64,000 nucleotides of DNA from Saccharina japonica (Eukaryota; Sar; Phaeophyceae; Laminariales; Laminariaceae), in the NCBI GenBank assembly GCA_008828725.1, contig MEHQ01000242.1, forward strand, positions 33,165 through 97,164, given 5' to 3'. The position numbers and the translations under genes are program-made. The notes under the pieces are model-generated. The model saw nothing but the letters and a program-made list of their open reading frames with translations, made no database searches and was not told the origin of the DNA. Shown here piece by piece: positions 20,871-31,576 of the stretch. Every line of letters begins with the position of its first letter. Within the stretch, counting starts at the first letter, position 1.

Positions 20871-20984
20871 TCGATGGGTGTGTTTTTTGCTTGATTCCAG
20901 GCTGTACCCGTTTTTGCGTGAAACCCGACCGGGTATACCCGTTTTTGGTTATTGACCTATTTTAAATCCCAAAAAAGTGAATAA

Positions 20985-21510
20985 AATGGATCTCCAGAAC
21001 TTTGGTCAGAATCGAAATCGACCCAAAACTTGGCGAGATAGCTATCTTCACACTAATTTCAAGACAAAAGCTCAGACGTACAAAAATAAAAACGAAAAAA
21101 CGAAAAAGGGCCACAGCTGAACGTACGTTCTAAACAAGGGCCCCGCATCGATGCCGGCATTTTGTGTTTTCCGCTGTACGTACGTGCTGTTTTTTTCTGG
21201 ACTGCTGCTGCTGTTGATGCTGTAGAAGGGTTATATACTACTAATAATGCTACCACTGCTGCTGTACGCACTACTGTCGTGCTGTATACTGATTTCACAC
21301 TGCTGTTGTGGTAGTGGGTGGGTGGATCGACTTTGTATTTTTTATTGTCGGCTACAAGGGCTCCGCGTGGATGCTGGGGTATACAGTATATAGTGTGTCA
21401 ATTTACCTGATCTTCTATCTGTGGATTGCGTTCTCGGGTGTGGATTGCGGCCCAGTTACTCTTTGGTATTTTAGTTTTTGTCCGCTATACCGGCCCCGCC
21501 TTGGCGTGTA
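20985..21510 (+). repeat. Dispersed repeat W, copy 1
   Basis: Shares with 58500-59360 (same strand) and 42605-43065 (opposite strand) the blocks cagaatcgaaatcgaccc, cttcacactaatttcaag, ccgcatcgatgccggcat and ctgctgctgt-rich DNA, then gtgggtgggtggatc. Includes a 40-bp A-rich stretch. Unknown family; no protein-coding signal. Confidence 0.75.
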
Positions 21511-21809
21511 GCTCGGGGTATCACTTAGTATATTATGTATTAGCCCCTGCTGCTGACCCATTGCTGGACATATCGTGCGGTAAGACTGGTGTTAATTGTT
21601 GCTGTACCATAACCGTCGCACCCGCCGCCGCTCGGTCGACCGCGGCGGCATTGGGCCACCCTCGTCGATCGCCCGACGCCGCTGCTCGCTCGGTCGCTCG
21701 CCCACCGTCGCCCTTGTACGCATTATTAACTAAGAGCAGATACGTACATGCACTTTAATGCAGTGCCTCTGAGCTCCTCTTAGGGTGCTTGCAGAGCTAC
21801 ACGGATCGT

Positions 21810-22000
21810 CTTCGCTTCAGACCGGATTCGACTCGGAACCCGTTTGGACGTCCTCGCGTTCGCTTTCTCGCCCGCTCTTCTCGAGGGTCGCGTCCCCCAG
21901 CCTCTGCCCCTCATATCCCCCAGCGCGCACTCTCGGGTCGCGCGCCACCGCCCCGCGCGGCGACCTTCAATCCGTGGGCTCTTACGAGACGGCGGGGCAT
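21810..22000 (+). repeat. Dispersed GC-rich repeat, copy 2
   Basis: Partner of 15690-15900 with the same order of words. Further downstream the two loci diverge. Confidence 0.65.
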
Positions 22001-22209
22001 TGAGACTTTTTCTTCGAGGCAGAAAGGTTCTGTTCGTCACGTCGAGGTTGTTTTCTCTGAGGTAGCAAGAATACTTCGTGGTTGTTTCTTGGGGATCTGA
22101 GATGTAGCGAGGTTCTGCGTGCGCTATTTTTCTGTGGATCTGTTTGGTTTCAGGATCTCGTTTTATTAGTCGCCGGGAGCTTCGACATACATACATACGT
22201 CGTGACTAT

Positions 22210-22420
22210 TTTCTTTGATGGCTCGGTCTCGCGGAAGCGACCGCTTTCTCCCGACTACCTCTCCCTGGGAACGTCGCCTTCAGCCCCTTCCACCCCCCCC
22301 GCCTTACCTCGTGGGAATACGAGTGAGGACATAGGTACTATACGACAACAAACATTTCGGCTGAATAATAATACCGGGGATCTTTTAGTTTCCGCGGGCT
22401 GGGTGAACAGCTTCCTTTCG
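22210..22420 (+). CDS. Candidate exon, about 70 codons
   Basis: Not recognised. Within the plus-strand open frame 22082-22474, this central part is the protein-like portion: Ser/Pro-rich (SRKRPLSPDYLSLGTS), then a Thr/Asn-rich patch and ..LLVSAGWVNSFLSR. The flanks are hydrophobic or CAG-derived and likely noncoding. There is no ATG at the edge, so it would have to be internal. GC-richer than its surroundings. Confidence 0.2.
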
Positions 22421-22744
22421 CGATGCAATCATTACTGTTGCTGTACTCTGTGTACTACGACAGCAGCACATTAGTACGTAGTATTAACAGTACCTGATCG
22501 TATAGTACTGCTGTAGTACTGCTCTATATAGCAGTATTACTAATAGTATTAATAGTAGTGCTGTAGGAAAGCATGGCAGTCTGCTCAAAGACACGAGGCT
22601 GAGAGGAAATGAGATGTAGATACCAGGTACATACATATATACACAGATACAGAGCAGAGCAAGCAGTACAAAAAAAACTCGGTTCATTCTAATTTTCACG
22701 GGTGGATTTTACTGCTGTACCAGCTATTATACGTACGAGTACGA

Positions 22745-22870
22745 CTACTCTCAGACAGAGACTGAGACTGATAAACGAAGTTGTTGCGAACTGAGCATCA
22801 ACAATTTCCAGCATTTATTTCCATCCTGCTACACTTGGCATTGCCTTGATTCTGTACGTACGTACAAGGT
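22745..22870 (+). repeat. Repeat R, partial copy
   Basis: Shares gagactgagactgataaa, gttgcgaactgagcatc, acttggcattgccttgattc with 17700-18200. Truncated on both sides. Confidence 0.7.
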
Positions 22871-23250
22871 TCCCTTCGGGACGTTGGTCACTTGAAATCC
22901 CGGGGGTGTCGCAAGGTGAAAATAGATCGCACATGCTTCATAGTTCAAATTTGAAGCAAACCTGTGGCATAGACTGTAAAAGTAGTAGCGACGGCCATTC
23001 CTAACGAAACAACTGTCACGAGATGATACCGTATCTGAGGTACAGTGGGCTCCAGGTGTTGAGAAACTTCAGTTTGGTGTCCAGGCTCAACGATTTGTTT
23101 TGTTTCTGAAGTCGATCCCACATTGGTACTGCCGTTTCCTATGCGGTTCGATTTCGAGCTTCAGATTTGTATTTTTCGATCTCAAAAACGAAAGCACCGT
23201 CCTATGCAGTCCGATTGTGCAAAATCTGACCGGATTTTTTTCGATTTGAG

Positions 23251-23311
23251 AATCCGATGACCCAAGTCGTCAGATTTTCGCCCAAAATCCGACGACTTGG
23301 GTCATCAGATT
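23251..23311. repeat. Long hairpin: 28-bp arms, 5-nt loop
   Basis: Arms 23251-23278 and 23284-23311 are inverted copies with two mismatches. The core of the stem is GATGACCCAAGTCGTC. Confidence 0.9.
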
Positions 23312-23329
23312 TTGGAATAAAAAAAAAGC

Positions 23330-23587
23330 ATGGTCTCTAAATTCACGATGTTATCCACGCAGCAAGCAAGCAGCAGCAGTAGCACGATCTATGAGTTGGA
23401 TGGTGACACAGCGATGCTGCCTCGCGCCCGACGCGCAGCCGACGATCGGTGGGCCTCTCCGTCGCCAAACTACAGTTGGCTGGCGCGGGCTCGGGGCCTA
23501 GAGACGAAGGGAAGCGCACTCGGCGCGCGCCTCTCCGTACTCGTAGACTGTCCAGCAGCAGCAGCAGCAGCAGCAGCAGTACAGTAG
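23330..23587 (+). CDS. Candidate 85-codon protein inside a TIR element
   Basis: Not recognised. A complete frame from a real ATG (MVSKFTMLSTQQASSSSS) to TAG at 23585. It has a Ser-rich start, an acidic patch (YELDGDTAM), a basic RARRAADDRW segment and an alanine run encoded by GCA repeats just before the stop. It starts 19 bp after the hairpin. No membrane segment or known domain. Location within terminal repeats suggests an element-encoded or captured peptide. The GCA tract could equally have arisen by slippage in noncoding DNA. Confidence 0.28.
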   Translation: MVSKFTMLSTQQASSSSSTIYELDGDTAMLPRARRAADDRWASPSPNYSWLARARGLETKGSALGARLSVLVDCPAAAAAAAAVQ

Positions 23588-23999
23588 TCAGTCAACGCTC
23601 GGATGCTTCGTTGTGTCAAAATACAAAATACCAAGACAGGTGGACTCGAGCGCACCCGGCGCGTCGCCGCCAGACCAGAGGCAGCCAGCGTGGCTTCGGA
23701 CGCTTGGGTTCTACGCCCAGTACAGCTGACTCGGCGCGTCTCTTCGCGGCGCCAGACCACAACAACAGCAGTTGGTCTTGCCGTTTGCTCAAAATATCTG
23801 CACATATGATACAACAAATCCGTGTTTTCTCGCACAAGAAGACTGTTTCGATTTTCGAACTAGGTCGCTGAAAAATCGACCGGACCATAATCTGAAGCTC
23901 AAAAATCGAACCGCATAGAAAACGGCCTAATAACTGTAGTTATCACGGCTGTTCTGCGCTGTACAGCTGAGTATACAGAAGATAATTATGACAGAGCTG

Positions 24000-24860
24000 T
24001 TGCCCAACGAGTCCCGCCCCGGTCCTAGATAAGAGTATTCACTCGTACGTAATACCTTTTGAGCGGGTACCCTGGTACGCGTTTAGCAGCCGAGTACTCG
24101 TCTAAGGGTGCCCGTCGAACAGCTGGCTACCCGGGTGCCCTGGGCCCAAATCTCGGCGAGTATGAAGTGTTATCCATACCCGTGACGGGTATTACCGGTT
24201 TGGTTGTTCTTAATCGCTGCTGTAAAGCGCGAGTGATATTAAAATCAGAGCGGGAGGTTTCGCTGGAATCGCATACATCAAACACACATGCATACACAAT
24301 GAAAGACAGAACACAGCAAAGCAGTACTCGTTGTTCGTAGCTGTCACAACTAGATTTGCTGGATTCCTCCTGTGACTCGTAGCTGTTTACTACGGGTCCG
24401 TCGCACGCATACAAGACACAACAACAGCCGCCACAAAGGCAACAATCTGAACAGCGGCTACTGCGTGTTCTGCAGCTTCTTCTGCTGTACTGCTTTGTTG
24501 TTCGATAAGGGGCGCCTTGGCTGCTCTGTAGTTTGTAGTCTAGACTAGAGACATGTACCCGTAAAGCACAGCAGCAGTAGTAATACTACTGTACTAAAGT
24601 ACTCGTAATCGTACGTACGTAGATCGGCCTATCGTTTGTGAATAGAGAGAGCTAGATATGATGTGCTTACTGCTGTACATATATACGTACTCGTAGATCT
24701 GTGCATGTATGTGTACTCGTACGTAGATTCCAAAATATTGGAACCGAATTACAAATTCACATAAAACGAGTCTGTAATTTTTAGAGCGTCTCGTACAACT
24801 GCTACTACTGCTGTAAGCAGCCCAGACAGAGCAGGCGCATGCAACATGATATAAACTACT
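24000..24860. other. No gene called; GTAC and CTG-rich intergenic DNA
   Basis: Contains palindromic GGTACC/CCCGGG words (24060-24190) and many ctgctgtac, gtacgtacg words (24540-24800). Frames at 24059-24414 follow these words on both strands. Confidence 0.5.
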
Positions 24861-25239
24861 GCTGCACGACGCTTGATGTGTGCCTCGTTCGATGTCGGTG
24901 TGGTCTTTGTTTTCTCGTGCGTGGTGCGTGCTTTGTGTGTTCCGTTCATACGGCGGGTCAAAAATGAACCATCAAAGTTCATACGGCGGATGAAAAAACA
25001 GTCGTACGACAGATTTTTCAGAATAGTTGCGAGGCGGTGTCAAGTCGGAACGTCTCCCCTGAGTTATTTGCCAGATTTCGCGCCTATGTAGACCCAGAGC
25101 ACGCCCCACGGGCCTCGGCCGGGACCCGCACTTGCGCCGTGGTGTACACGTGGCCTCCCTGCGTGCCCCGCAGCCGATAGCGCGAGAAAAGACCCGCGGC
25201 CGGAGATGAAAAGTGAAAGTATTCCGGGAAAATGTCCAT

Positions 25240-25775
25240 TTGGTACCTGTACATATATGTCAGATATCGAAACACGAGCGAGCGCCATCACATTGTCGAA
25301 ATCTTACACCTTTATTATCCTGAGAACTGAGACTTTTCAGAGAACACCAAAAGCGAGCCCGAGAGAAAGGCGCCTGGTGCATTTCTGATACTGAAGCTGA
25401 GAAATGAGGAATTTCAAGCATTTTTGTAAACCTCACACCTTAGATATCGTACTATCCTGAGAGCTGAGACTATTCAGAGAACACCAAAAACGAGCCCGAG
25501 AGAATGGCGACTGTGGTGATGATGTATTTCTGAGACAGACTGAGAAGTAAGGTTGGGAACAGAGAATTTCAACATTTTTAGCACTTTTTCCTTCTTCAGG
25601 CAACACTTGGCATTGCCTTGAAACATGTATGTATATATGTGTCAGATATCGACACAACGTCGAGCGCCATCACATTGTCGTACGTAATGAGGATGGTACC
25701 AAACAGATTGTGTTAATTTTCTTATCCGAAGCATGGGTGCATCGGGCACCAATGCGGAGGCCTTGAATTATATAG
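25240..25775 (+). repeat. Repeat R, partial plus near-complete unit
   Basis: 25240-25440 and 25441-25775 share the R words ctgagaactgagac, agagaacaccaaaa, cgagcccgagagaa, ttggcattgccttga, cgagcgccatcacattgtcg. The second ends with the hairpin GCATGGGTGC/GCACCAATGC (25731-25756), like the end of R at 18143. Confidence 0.75.
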
Positions 25776-26089
25776 AAATATAAACTTAATACAGTATTGT
25801 AGACAAGCAATACAAGAATCCGTACATGAATACGTACTTGGTATAACATATTTCTGTGTGTATATTATACAACAAAGATAGTATTGATATAATACACCAG
25901 GTATCTGAAAATCAAGTACGAGTGCGTCTACCTTTGATTCGCTGTTCCATTTTTCTATTCCCAGTACGCTTGATCATACCAGGTCGTACAAGTAGCAAGT
26001 CTTGCAGGGAACTGTTTTTCACAGATGTAAATACTCCGATAGCATTCCGTCGTCGCATTAATTCGTATATAGTTCGAGATCAATGAGGC

Positions 26090-26181
26090 CTCTCTGCTGC
26101 GATCAGCCAGAGACTCTCACCCAGGGCTAATACCCCCGCGTTGATTCACCACTGATCAACGCGGCACCTCGTCGCAGAGAG
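26090..26181 (+). ncRNA. Candidate structured RNA (nested stems)
   Basis: An outer pair CTCTCTGC (26090-26097) / GCAGAGAG (26174-26181) encloses a perfect 9-bp stem CGCGTTGAT/ATCAACGCG (26137-26145, 26155-26163) with a 9-nt loop. No known RNA family is recognised. No promoter or terminator is visible. It could be chance or a palindrome of a small element. Confidence 0.25.
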
Positions 26182-26254
26182 TAGTTACCCAGGTAAAATA
26201 AACACTACATAACTAACGTCGTTGTCGGCGTGTCTCGCGCTTAACGACGGGCGG

Positions 26255-26432
26255 GAGGGATGGTCTGGTTTTCCCTAACCTCTTTTTACTTTTCCGGGCT
26301 GTAGTCGGGTCGGTCGACAGGCGAGTGCTTGTCGTTGAATCGTATCGCTCTCCAGGTACAGTCCGGAGGCTTCATCAACACCCGGGGACTCATTTCATTC
26401 GTCCGCTGTTTTTCGGATCTAAATTACTCCGG
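26255..26432 (+). repeat. 178-bp dispersed segment, copy 1
   Basis: Matches 33690-33858 at roughly 85% by eye: cctaacctctttttactttt, gggctgtagtcgggt, gtgcttgtcgttgaatc, gtccggaggctt, cacccggggac, tgtttttcggatctaaatta. No coding signature is conserved between them beyond DNA identity. At 33858 the match ends two or three bases before a DNA transposon. Confidence 0.75.
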
Positions 26433-27371
26433 GAACGCTGCATATTAACTTGGAAAGTGCTCGGACAACGGCAGCGCGTCGGTATCCACGAACGCCGTTT
26501 CGCGGGAACGATTTACTCCCGCCGTGGCCGCGGATGCTTTCGTCCTGACATATCTGCTTGCGCCTGTGCCGAACTTCCACCCCACGTACTGTTTAAGGAC
26601 GTATGGCTGTGCCGTCCATACGATGGCTCGCTGTACCTCCCACCCGGCCCGAGAGGAGTTTATAGTGCATCGCTTATCTTCCATGCGAGCCGCTCGCAGA
26701 TGGGTCTGGAGGTGGGGGTCATCTGTGCCGGCGGCAACGCCCGTTCCCCCAAATTATCGCCTTCTAGACCGCTCGGTAACAGAAACCCTGACCCCTCTGC
26801 GAGTGGCCATTGCATAGATTCCGCCACTGGTCGGCACTCGGCAATGGCCGCGACCGTGAAAGCTTCGCGGCAGACTAGGTTATTCTGTACCCCGACCACT
26901 TGGGGAGAACTGCGCAACGTCTTTCCGAACAGGAGATTGAAAGTGAACCCTTCGCCCCCCGTCATCTCCCCCCGTGACGCAACCAGTCCGCGCTGTCAAC
27001 TTCTGTCACCCGCTTCGGAAGCCTACCTCGACCGCGCGCCTTCCGTGGCACACGTACACGTAATCGCGCATTCCGTCCTGGTGGTTGGGGTACCCGAAGC
27101 TGCCTGCCTTTGGCGGTACGAGCGCGCGCACGGTCGAGCGGCCGACCCGCGGGAACCACTGCTCGTGCACGTCTGGGAAACCGATTACGGCACGTACTAT
27201 ACACTCAGCCATGTGTTGTACAAGGTATGCAACCATGCCTGGGGCGGGAAACAGTATCCAAAAGTCGTGGTGTCCCCTCCCGGCGTGACGGCCACGTTAT
27301 GGCTAGAACAAAGGGAACAAAAACGTTCATCCCCGCCGACCCCTCACATTGGTACCCCGGTGGGCTATTAA
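26325..27371 (+). CDS. Uncharacterised 348-codon frame
   Basis: Not recognised. The longest open frame in the window, from a GTG at 26325 to TAA at 27369. The first in-frame ATG is at 26700, giving 223 residues. The first 35 codons lie in the repeated segment 26255-26432, so the true start is probably later. Composition is balanced and rich in Arg, Pro and His, with a C-terminal part containing HVWETDYGTYYTLSHVLYK and a charged ending. No membrane span or catalytic motif is seen. A chance frame this long is unlikely at this base composition, but the reverse strand is also fairly open, and the frame runs into the B-box-like array just past its stop. Confidence 0.35.
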   Translation: MLVVESYRSPGTVRRLHQHPGTHFIRPLFFGSKLLRERCILTWKVLGQRQRVGIHERRFAGTIYSRRGRGCFRPDISACACAELPPHVLFKDVWLCRPYDGSLYLPPGPRGVYSASLIFHASRSQMGLEVGVICAGGNARSPKLSPSRPLGNRNPDPSASGHCIDSATGRHSAMAATVKASRQTRLFCTPTTWGELRNVFPNRRLKVNPSPPVISPRDATSPRCQLLSPASEAYLDRAPSVAHVHVIAHSVLVVGVPEAACLWRYERAHGRAADPREPLLVHVWETDYGTYYTLSHVLYKVCNHAWGGKQYPKVVVSPPGVTATLWLEQREQKRSSPPTPHIGTPVGY

Positions 27372-30300
27372 CGTAGTGTGGAGTATGATCGCGTTGATCG
27401 CTGCTATCACGTGCCGTTGTCGGGGGTCGAACCCGAGTTCCGCTGCTGCACCGTACTCGGTAAATCGCAGCCGTCCTTGGGCGCGGAGATTTAGCACCAC
27501 GGATCTACTGTGTAATATCGTGGGTTATGCCCGCCCACGATCGCTGCTATCGCGTGCTGTTACCCGGGATCACCCTGTGGCTGCTGCTGTATGTGTATGT
27601 CGCAGCCTTTCATTCGCCGGATAATTTAATCCAGCGGATTACCGTACGCCATCTCGATACAATCGCTTCCCATTGTCGGGGTTCGAACCGTGTTACTGGT
27701 GCTAGACAATAGGTCACGGTCGTCCTTCCGCCCGGGGATTAGCGCTGGCGGGACGAACGACTAACCTTTCCACCGCGTGAAAATATAAACATGAATATAA
27801 GCAAGGAGCGTTGTCCGCACGTCTGGTTCGTCCGGTCGTTAATATGGTTTATAGCCATTGCAGTGCAATCGTATGCTGCACCGTTTTCAAAATATACTAG
27901 GGGATTTGACCCGTCCGCGAGATGTCCACTCCGGCCCGTGGAACTCCCGTGTACTATCGTGGGTTATGTTCGCACGTAATCGCTGTTATCACGTGCTCTT
28001 ATCTGGGGTCAAGCCTTGTGGCTGCTGATGCACCATACCTGGTACCTGGTATGTCGCAGGCTTTATTTCGCCCGGGGGGTTAACTCAGCGGATTAACGAA
28101 AACTGTTCCGATGCTATCGCTTGCCCTTGTCGGGGGTTGAACCCTGTGACTGCTGCTGTACTGTCCCTCATAGGTCGCAGCCCTCCTCCCGCCTGGGGGT
28201 TTACCATGGCAGGACTAGCGACTACCGTGTTCTACCGTATGAATATGCACTAAGAATATTCCCAGAACTCGTAGCGGAGGTTCATTCCCTCGTCGTGCAA
28301 TGGGTGCTTCGCATGGCACGCGGGCTCAGATTCCGTCCGACGTGTTTCGCTCTAAGTCTGCCACAGTCGGCATGTAAGCCACGTTCGACTTGTCGCACGT
28401 CCCAACCCAGTTTTGTTCCTCGGCGAACCGGACTGAGGTGGCTGGAAACGTAACTCCTACTGCTTGACGCCTTTGCCTTAGGTTCGCGTGGCATACGTAG
28501 GCGGACGCCTATCGTGGGCGTTACGGCCTGAGGCACATCTATTTATATTGTGTACGTAGTAACGATGCGACTGTGACCAGACAAAACCCACCGAGAGATA
28601 TGGCGGACGTACGCGCAATCAGTTACAACGACACTCCGGGCTGAGTCACTATCAGTAATGAATATCTATCCGTACGGTTTCTACCCGGGGTTACGTGAAA
28701 TAGTTGCTGACAAAACATGTGAGATATACTTGGTCCGGAAGATGTCGTTGATTCGAAATTGTGGTGCGTGTGGCCGCGCGCGCATGCGGAGCACGCCAGC
28801 AAGCGAAAGCACGCGTATATCTGCGACTGTGCACGCGCGTCCTGTATGTGTACTCGTGGACAAAATTGCACCAAGGTGTAAGCGCTTGGAACTGCGCCAA
28901 CGTTTCGTTTCGAAGCGGGCACTGACAGCGCGCGTGCCGTGGGTTACAACGGTGGGCTAAGTTCCCATCGTGGATTATGATCGCCTTGATCGCTGGTATC
29001 GCTTGCCGTTACCGGAGGTCGGAGCCGATTTCCGCTACTGCACCGTTTCCGGTAGGCTGTAGCCGTCCTTGCGTGCGGTGCTTTGTCCCGGCGGAACTAC
29101 CGTGTACTATCGAGGGTTATGCCTGCACGTGACCGCTGTTATCGCGTGCTGTTATCCGGGGTCATACCTTGTGGTTGTTTTATTTCGCCCGGGAACTTAA
29201 TCCAGCGGGTTAACGTAAAGTACATAGATGCTATCACTTGCCGTTGTCGGGGATCGAACCCTGTTGCTGCTGCTGGACCGTGTGTCGCAACCGTCCTTTC
29301 ACCCAGGGGTTGACCCTGGCGGAACTAACGTGTAACGTTTCCAACCGTGTGAAAATAAATACGGAACATAATTAGATTGTGCTGAAGGCGTTGTCCGCAC
29401 AGATTTGTCTCGTCCAGCGCGTTAGTCGGGGTTCTAACCCTGACGTCGTGCAGTGCAATCGTATCGTGCTGCACCCGTATTGAACAAAATCAGGGGGTGT
29501 GACCCGCCCGCGAAATGTTTACTCCAGGTGTGGATTTGCGTGCGCTTACAGCGCGCGTAGTGTAGGACTACCACGGTGGGCTATGTTCGTACCGTGGGTT
29601 ATGATCGCTGTTATCGCTTGACGTGATCGAAGGTCGAACCCAATTTCCGCTGTCGCACCACACGTGGTAAGTCGCAGCCATCCTTGCGCGTGGAGAGTTG
29701 TTCCCGAGAAACCGCGTACTATCGTGGGTTATGAGCGCACGCGATCGCTGTTATCGCGTGCTAATACTGGGTAAAATAACTGTGACCACTCAAACAAAAA
29801 AAGGGCAACATCGATAGCGTATGTAAAGTTCCAATCCACAGTAGTGGTCGGGGTTCTGACCCTGTTTGCGGGCGTTGCGATCGTATCGGGTCGCCTCCGT
29901 ATAGCGCGATCAGGGATTTTACCCCACCCGCGGCCTGCATACCGCGCGCGATGTGTGGGCGACGCCCGCCCATCAACGCTGTCATCGCTTGTTGTTGTCG
30001 GGGTTCGAAACCTTGCCGCGCACGATGTATGGTCAGTGTTCGCACGTAATCACTGTCATCGCGTGTTGTCCTCAGGGGTCGAACCCTACCGCGCGCGATT
30101 TGTGGTCCATGTTGGCACGTCATCGCTTGTTGTTCTCGAGGTCGAAACCTACCGCGCGTGATATGTGGTCAGTATTCGCACGTCAGCGCTGTCATCGCTT
30201 GTGAATACCTGGTATCGGGGATCGGACCCTTACCTACTACTATCGCCGAGATGTGAGGTCAGCGTCGGCACGTCATCGCTGTAATCGCTTGTTTCCGGGG

Positions 30301-30900
30301 TCGAACCCTACCGTGCGCAATGTGTGGTCAATGGTCGCACGTCATCGCTGTCATCGCTTGTGATTATCGGGGACCCAACCCTTTCATTTCGCTACCAAGA
30401 TCGCCGTGATGTGTGGCCTTTGTTGGCACGTCATCGCTGTTATTGCTGGTGATTGTCGGGGGTCAGACCCTTGTGCTACTACTATCGCCGTGGGGAACGT
30501 TCGTACTGGGGTCATGTTCGCCCGCGAACGCTTGTTATCGCTTGTGCGTGGTCGCTGTCGTCGCTTGTTATTCTCGGGGATCGGACCCTGTTGCTACTAT
30601 CATCGTCGTGGGCTATGTTCGTACTGGGGACATGCTCGCCCGTACACGTCGTGATCGCTTGCTGTTGCGGGGTGTTGCTGCGACTGTACAGTATGTCGCC
30701 GCCGCCCTTTCGCCCGGGCTTCGACCTGCGGGGCGAACGAATACTATCGTCGGTTGTGCTCGTACGTACACAGTGTTATCTCTTTGCCGTTGTCGGGAAT
30801 CTAACCATGCCCCTGCTATTGTCCCGAACGATGCAACCTTCCTTTGGTACGGGGTGAATCCCGGCGGGCTTACCTTTCTACTGGTCCGAAGTAAGGTAAG
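27370..30900 (+). repeat. 3.5-kb degenerate array of B-box-like units
   Basis: About 19 occurrences of GGGGTCGAACCC-like motifs (for example 27429, 28130, 30074, 30298), most preceded by ATCGCTGTTATCGCGTGCTG-like sequence. Units are about 65-95 bp at 29980-30660 and longer and more diverged before that. The motif is a self-complementary hairpin and also fits the Pol III B-box consensus GGTTCGANNCC. No complete tRNA fold surrounds any of them. The longer units at 27540-27960 and 29100-29340 also repeat pairs such as tttccaccgcgtgaaaata / tttccaaccgtgtgaaaata. Confidence 0.75.
28658..28960 (+). CDS. Candidate 100-codon frame in a gap of the array
   Basis: Not recognised. Complete from ATG (MNIYPYGFYPGLREI) to TAA at 28958, inside a stretch (28460-28960) that lacks the array motif. 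Contains six cysteines, including CGAC, a basic centre and an Arg-rich end. The opposite strand is also open over much of it. Plausible as a small gene or exon, with no supporting homology. Confidence 0.25.
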   Translation: MNIYPYGFYPGLREIVADKTCEIYLVRKMSLIRNCGACGRARMRSTPASESTRISATVHARPVCVLVDKIAPRCKRLELRQRFVSKRALTARVPWVTTVG

Positions 30901-31560
30901 GTATCCTACACTATAAATAGAAGTATGTTGCCCCCACAATCGTGGGTACCGTTTGGAACGGGGTTTGACGTACCCTGCGGCAGTACTTGGATGAGTGCGA
31001 TACTCAGCTAACGGCAACCCGTGGGTGGGCGTGTTAGTATCTTACGTAGGACATCGTTCTCGGCGATAGCCCCGCGTTCTATCCTTCTTCGACGGGAACA
31101 TGGGGCAGGCTGTACAACAGTGGGATTGGCAAGCATCAGGTGATATGTAAGTCGGCGCTCTTACCCGTCTGCACCCTCGTGTCCTTCAATGTCACAAATA
31201 CGTGACGATCGCACGCAATGTCAAGCGAACAACGATGCCTGCTGCGTCACTCGTCCTTACCGAGTATTCGGTAAGTCTACCACGATCCAATCAAAACTGA
31301 CGCACTGTGATTCGCGATGTGTACATACCGTATGATATTAGTATGGTAATAGTCTAGTCATACAATACGGATAATACCGCTTGCACAATATTATGTGTAC
31401 TCAGTTCGTACGTACAATGTCGAAACACGAGAAATGCTTCGCAAGCACCTGATTGAAAACGCCTGCGAATCGTGTCGAAAACACGCGATAACCTACTGTA
31501 AGTAGTACAGGGTTTTTTTTTAATGCACCTTTATTCTGGACAATTATAATACGTACTGAA
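30900..31560. other. No gene called
   Basis: Unique, base-balanced DNA after the array, then AT-rich DNA. No frame or repeat stands out. Confidence 0.5.
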
Positions 31561-31576
31561 TTGGCTATTTACTGAT

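Larger units (their letters stand above)
18204..20957. mobile_element. TIR element with doubled palindromic motifs (outer)
   Basis: Terminal inverted repeats of about 57 bp: the left end ggccattatcaaaaacggg matches the reverse complement of the right end ggtcaataaccaaaaacggg. Both arms carry two CAAAAACGGGTA motifs about 28 bp apart, the first completed to CGGGTACACCCG or CGGGTATACCCG. Identity is about 80% by eye. No convincing target duplication survives. Inside are no transposase, the younger element 19564-20613 and a SINE body near 20648-20870. Confidence 0.65.
23131..23926. mobile_element. TIR element of ~796 bp carrying an 85-codon frame
   Basis: Left end GCCGTTTCCTATGCGGTTCG and the reverse complement of the right end GCCGTTTTCTATGCGGTTCG are inverted repeats that continue for about 38 bp (gagcttcagatt). 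A second, weaker pair of subterminal motifs follows (accgtcctatgcagtccga). Inside are a 28-bp-arm hairpin (23251-23311) and the frame 23330-23587. No target duplication is obvious and the superfamily is unknown. Confidence 0.65.

Noticed and set aside
27420-30880. Cluster of tRNA genes or pseudogenes
   Set aside because: Only the T-loop-like motif is present; no anticodon or acceptor stems at the right distance on either side.
27370-30900. CRISPR-like array
   Set aside because: Units are degenerate and spacers are related to each other, the genome is eukaryotic, and no cas-like gene is seen. The same holds for 44520-45700 and 53696-57840.
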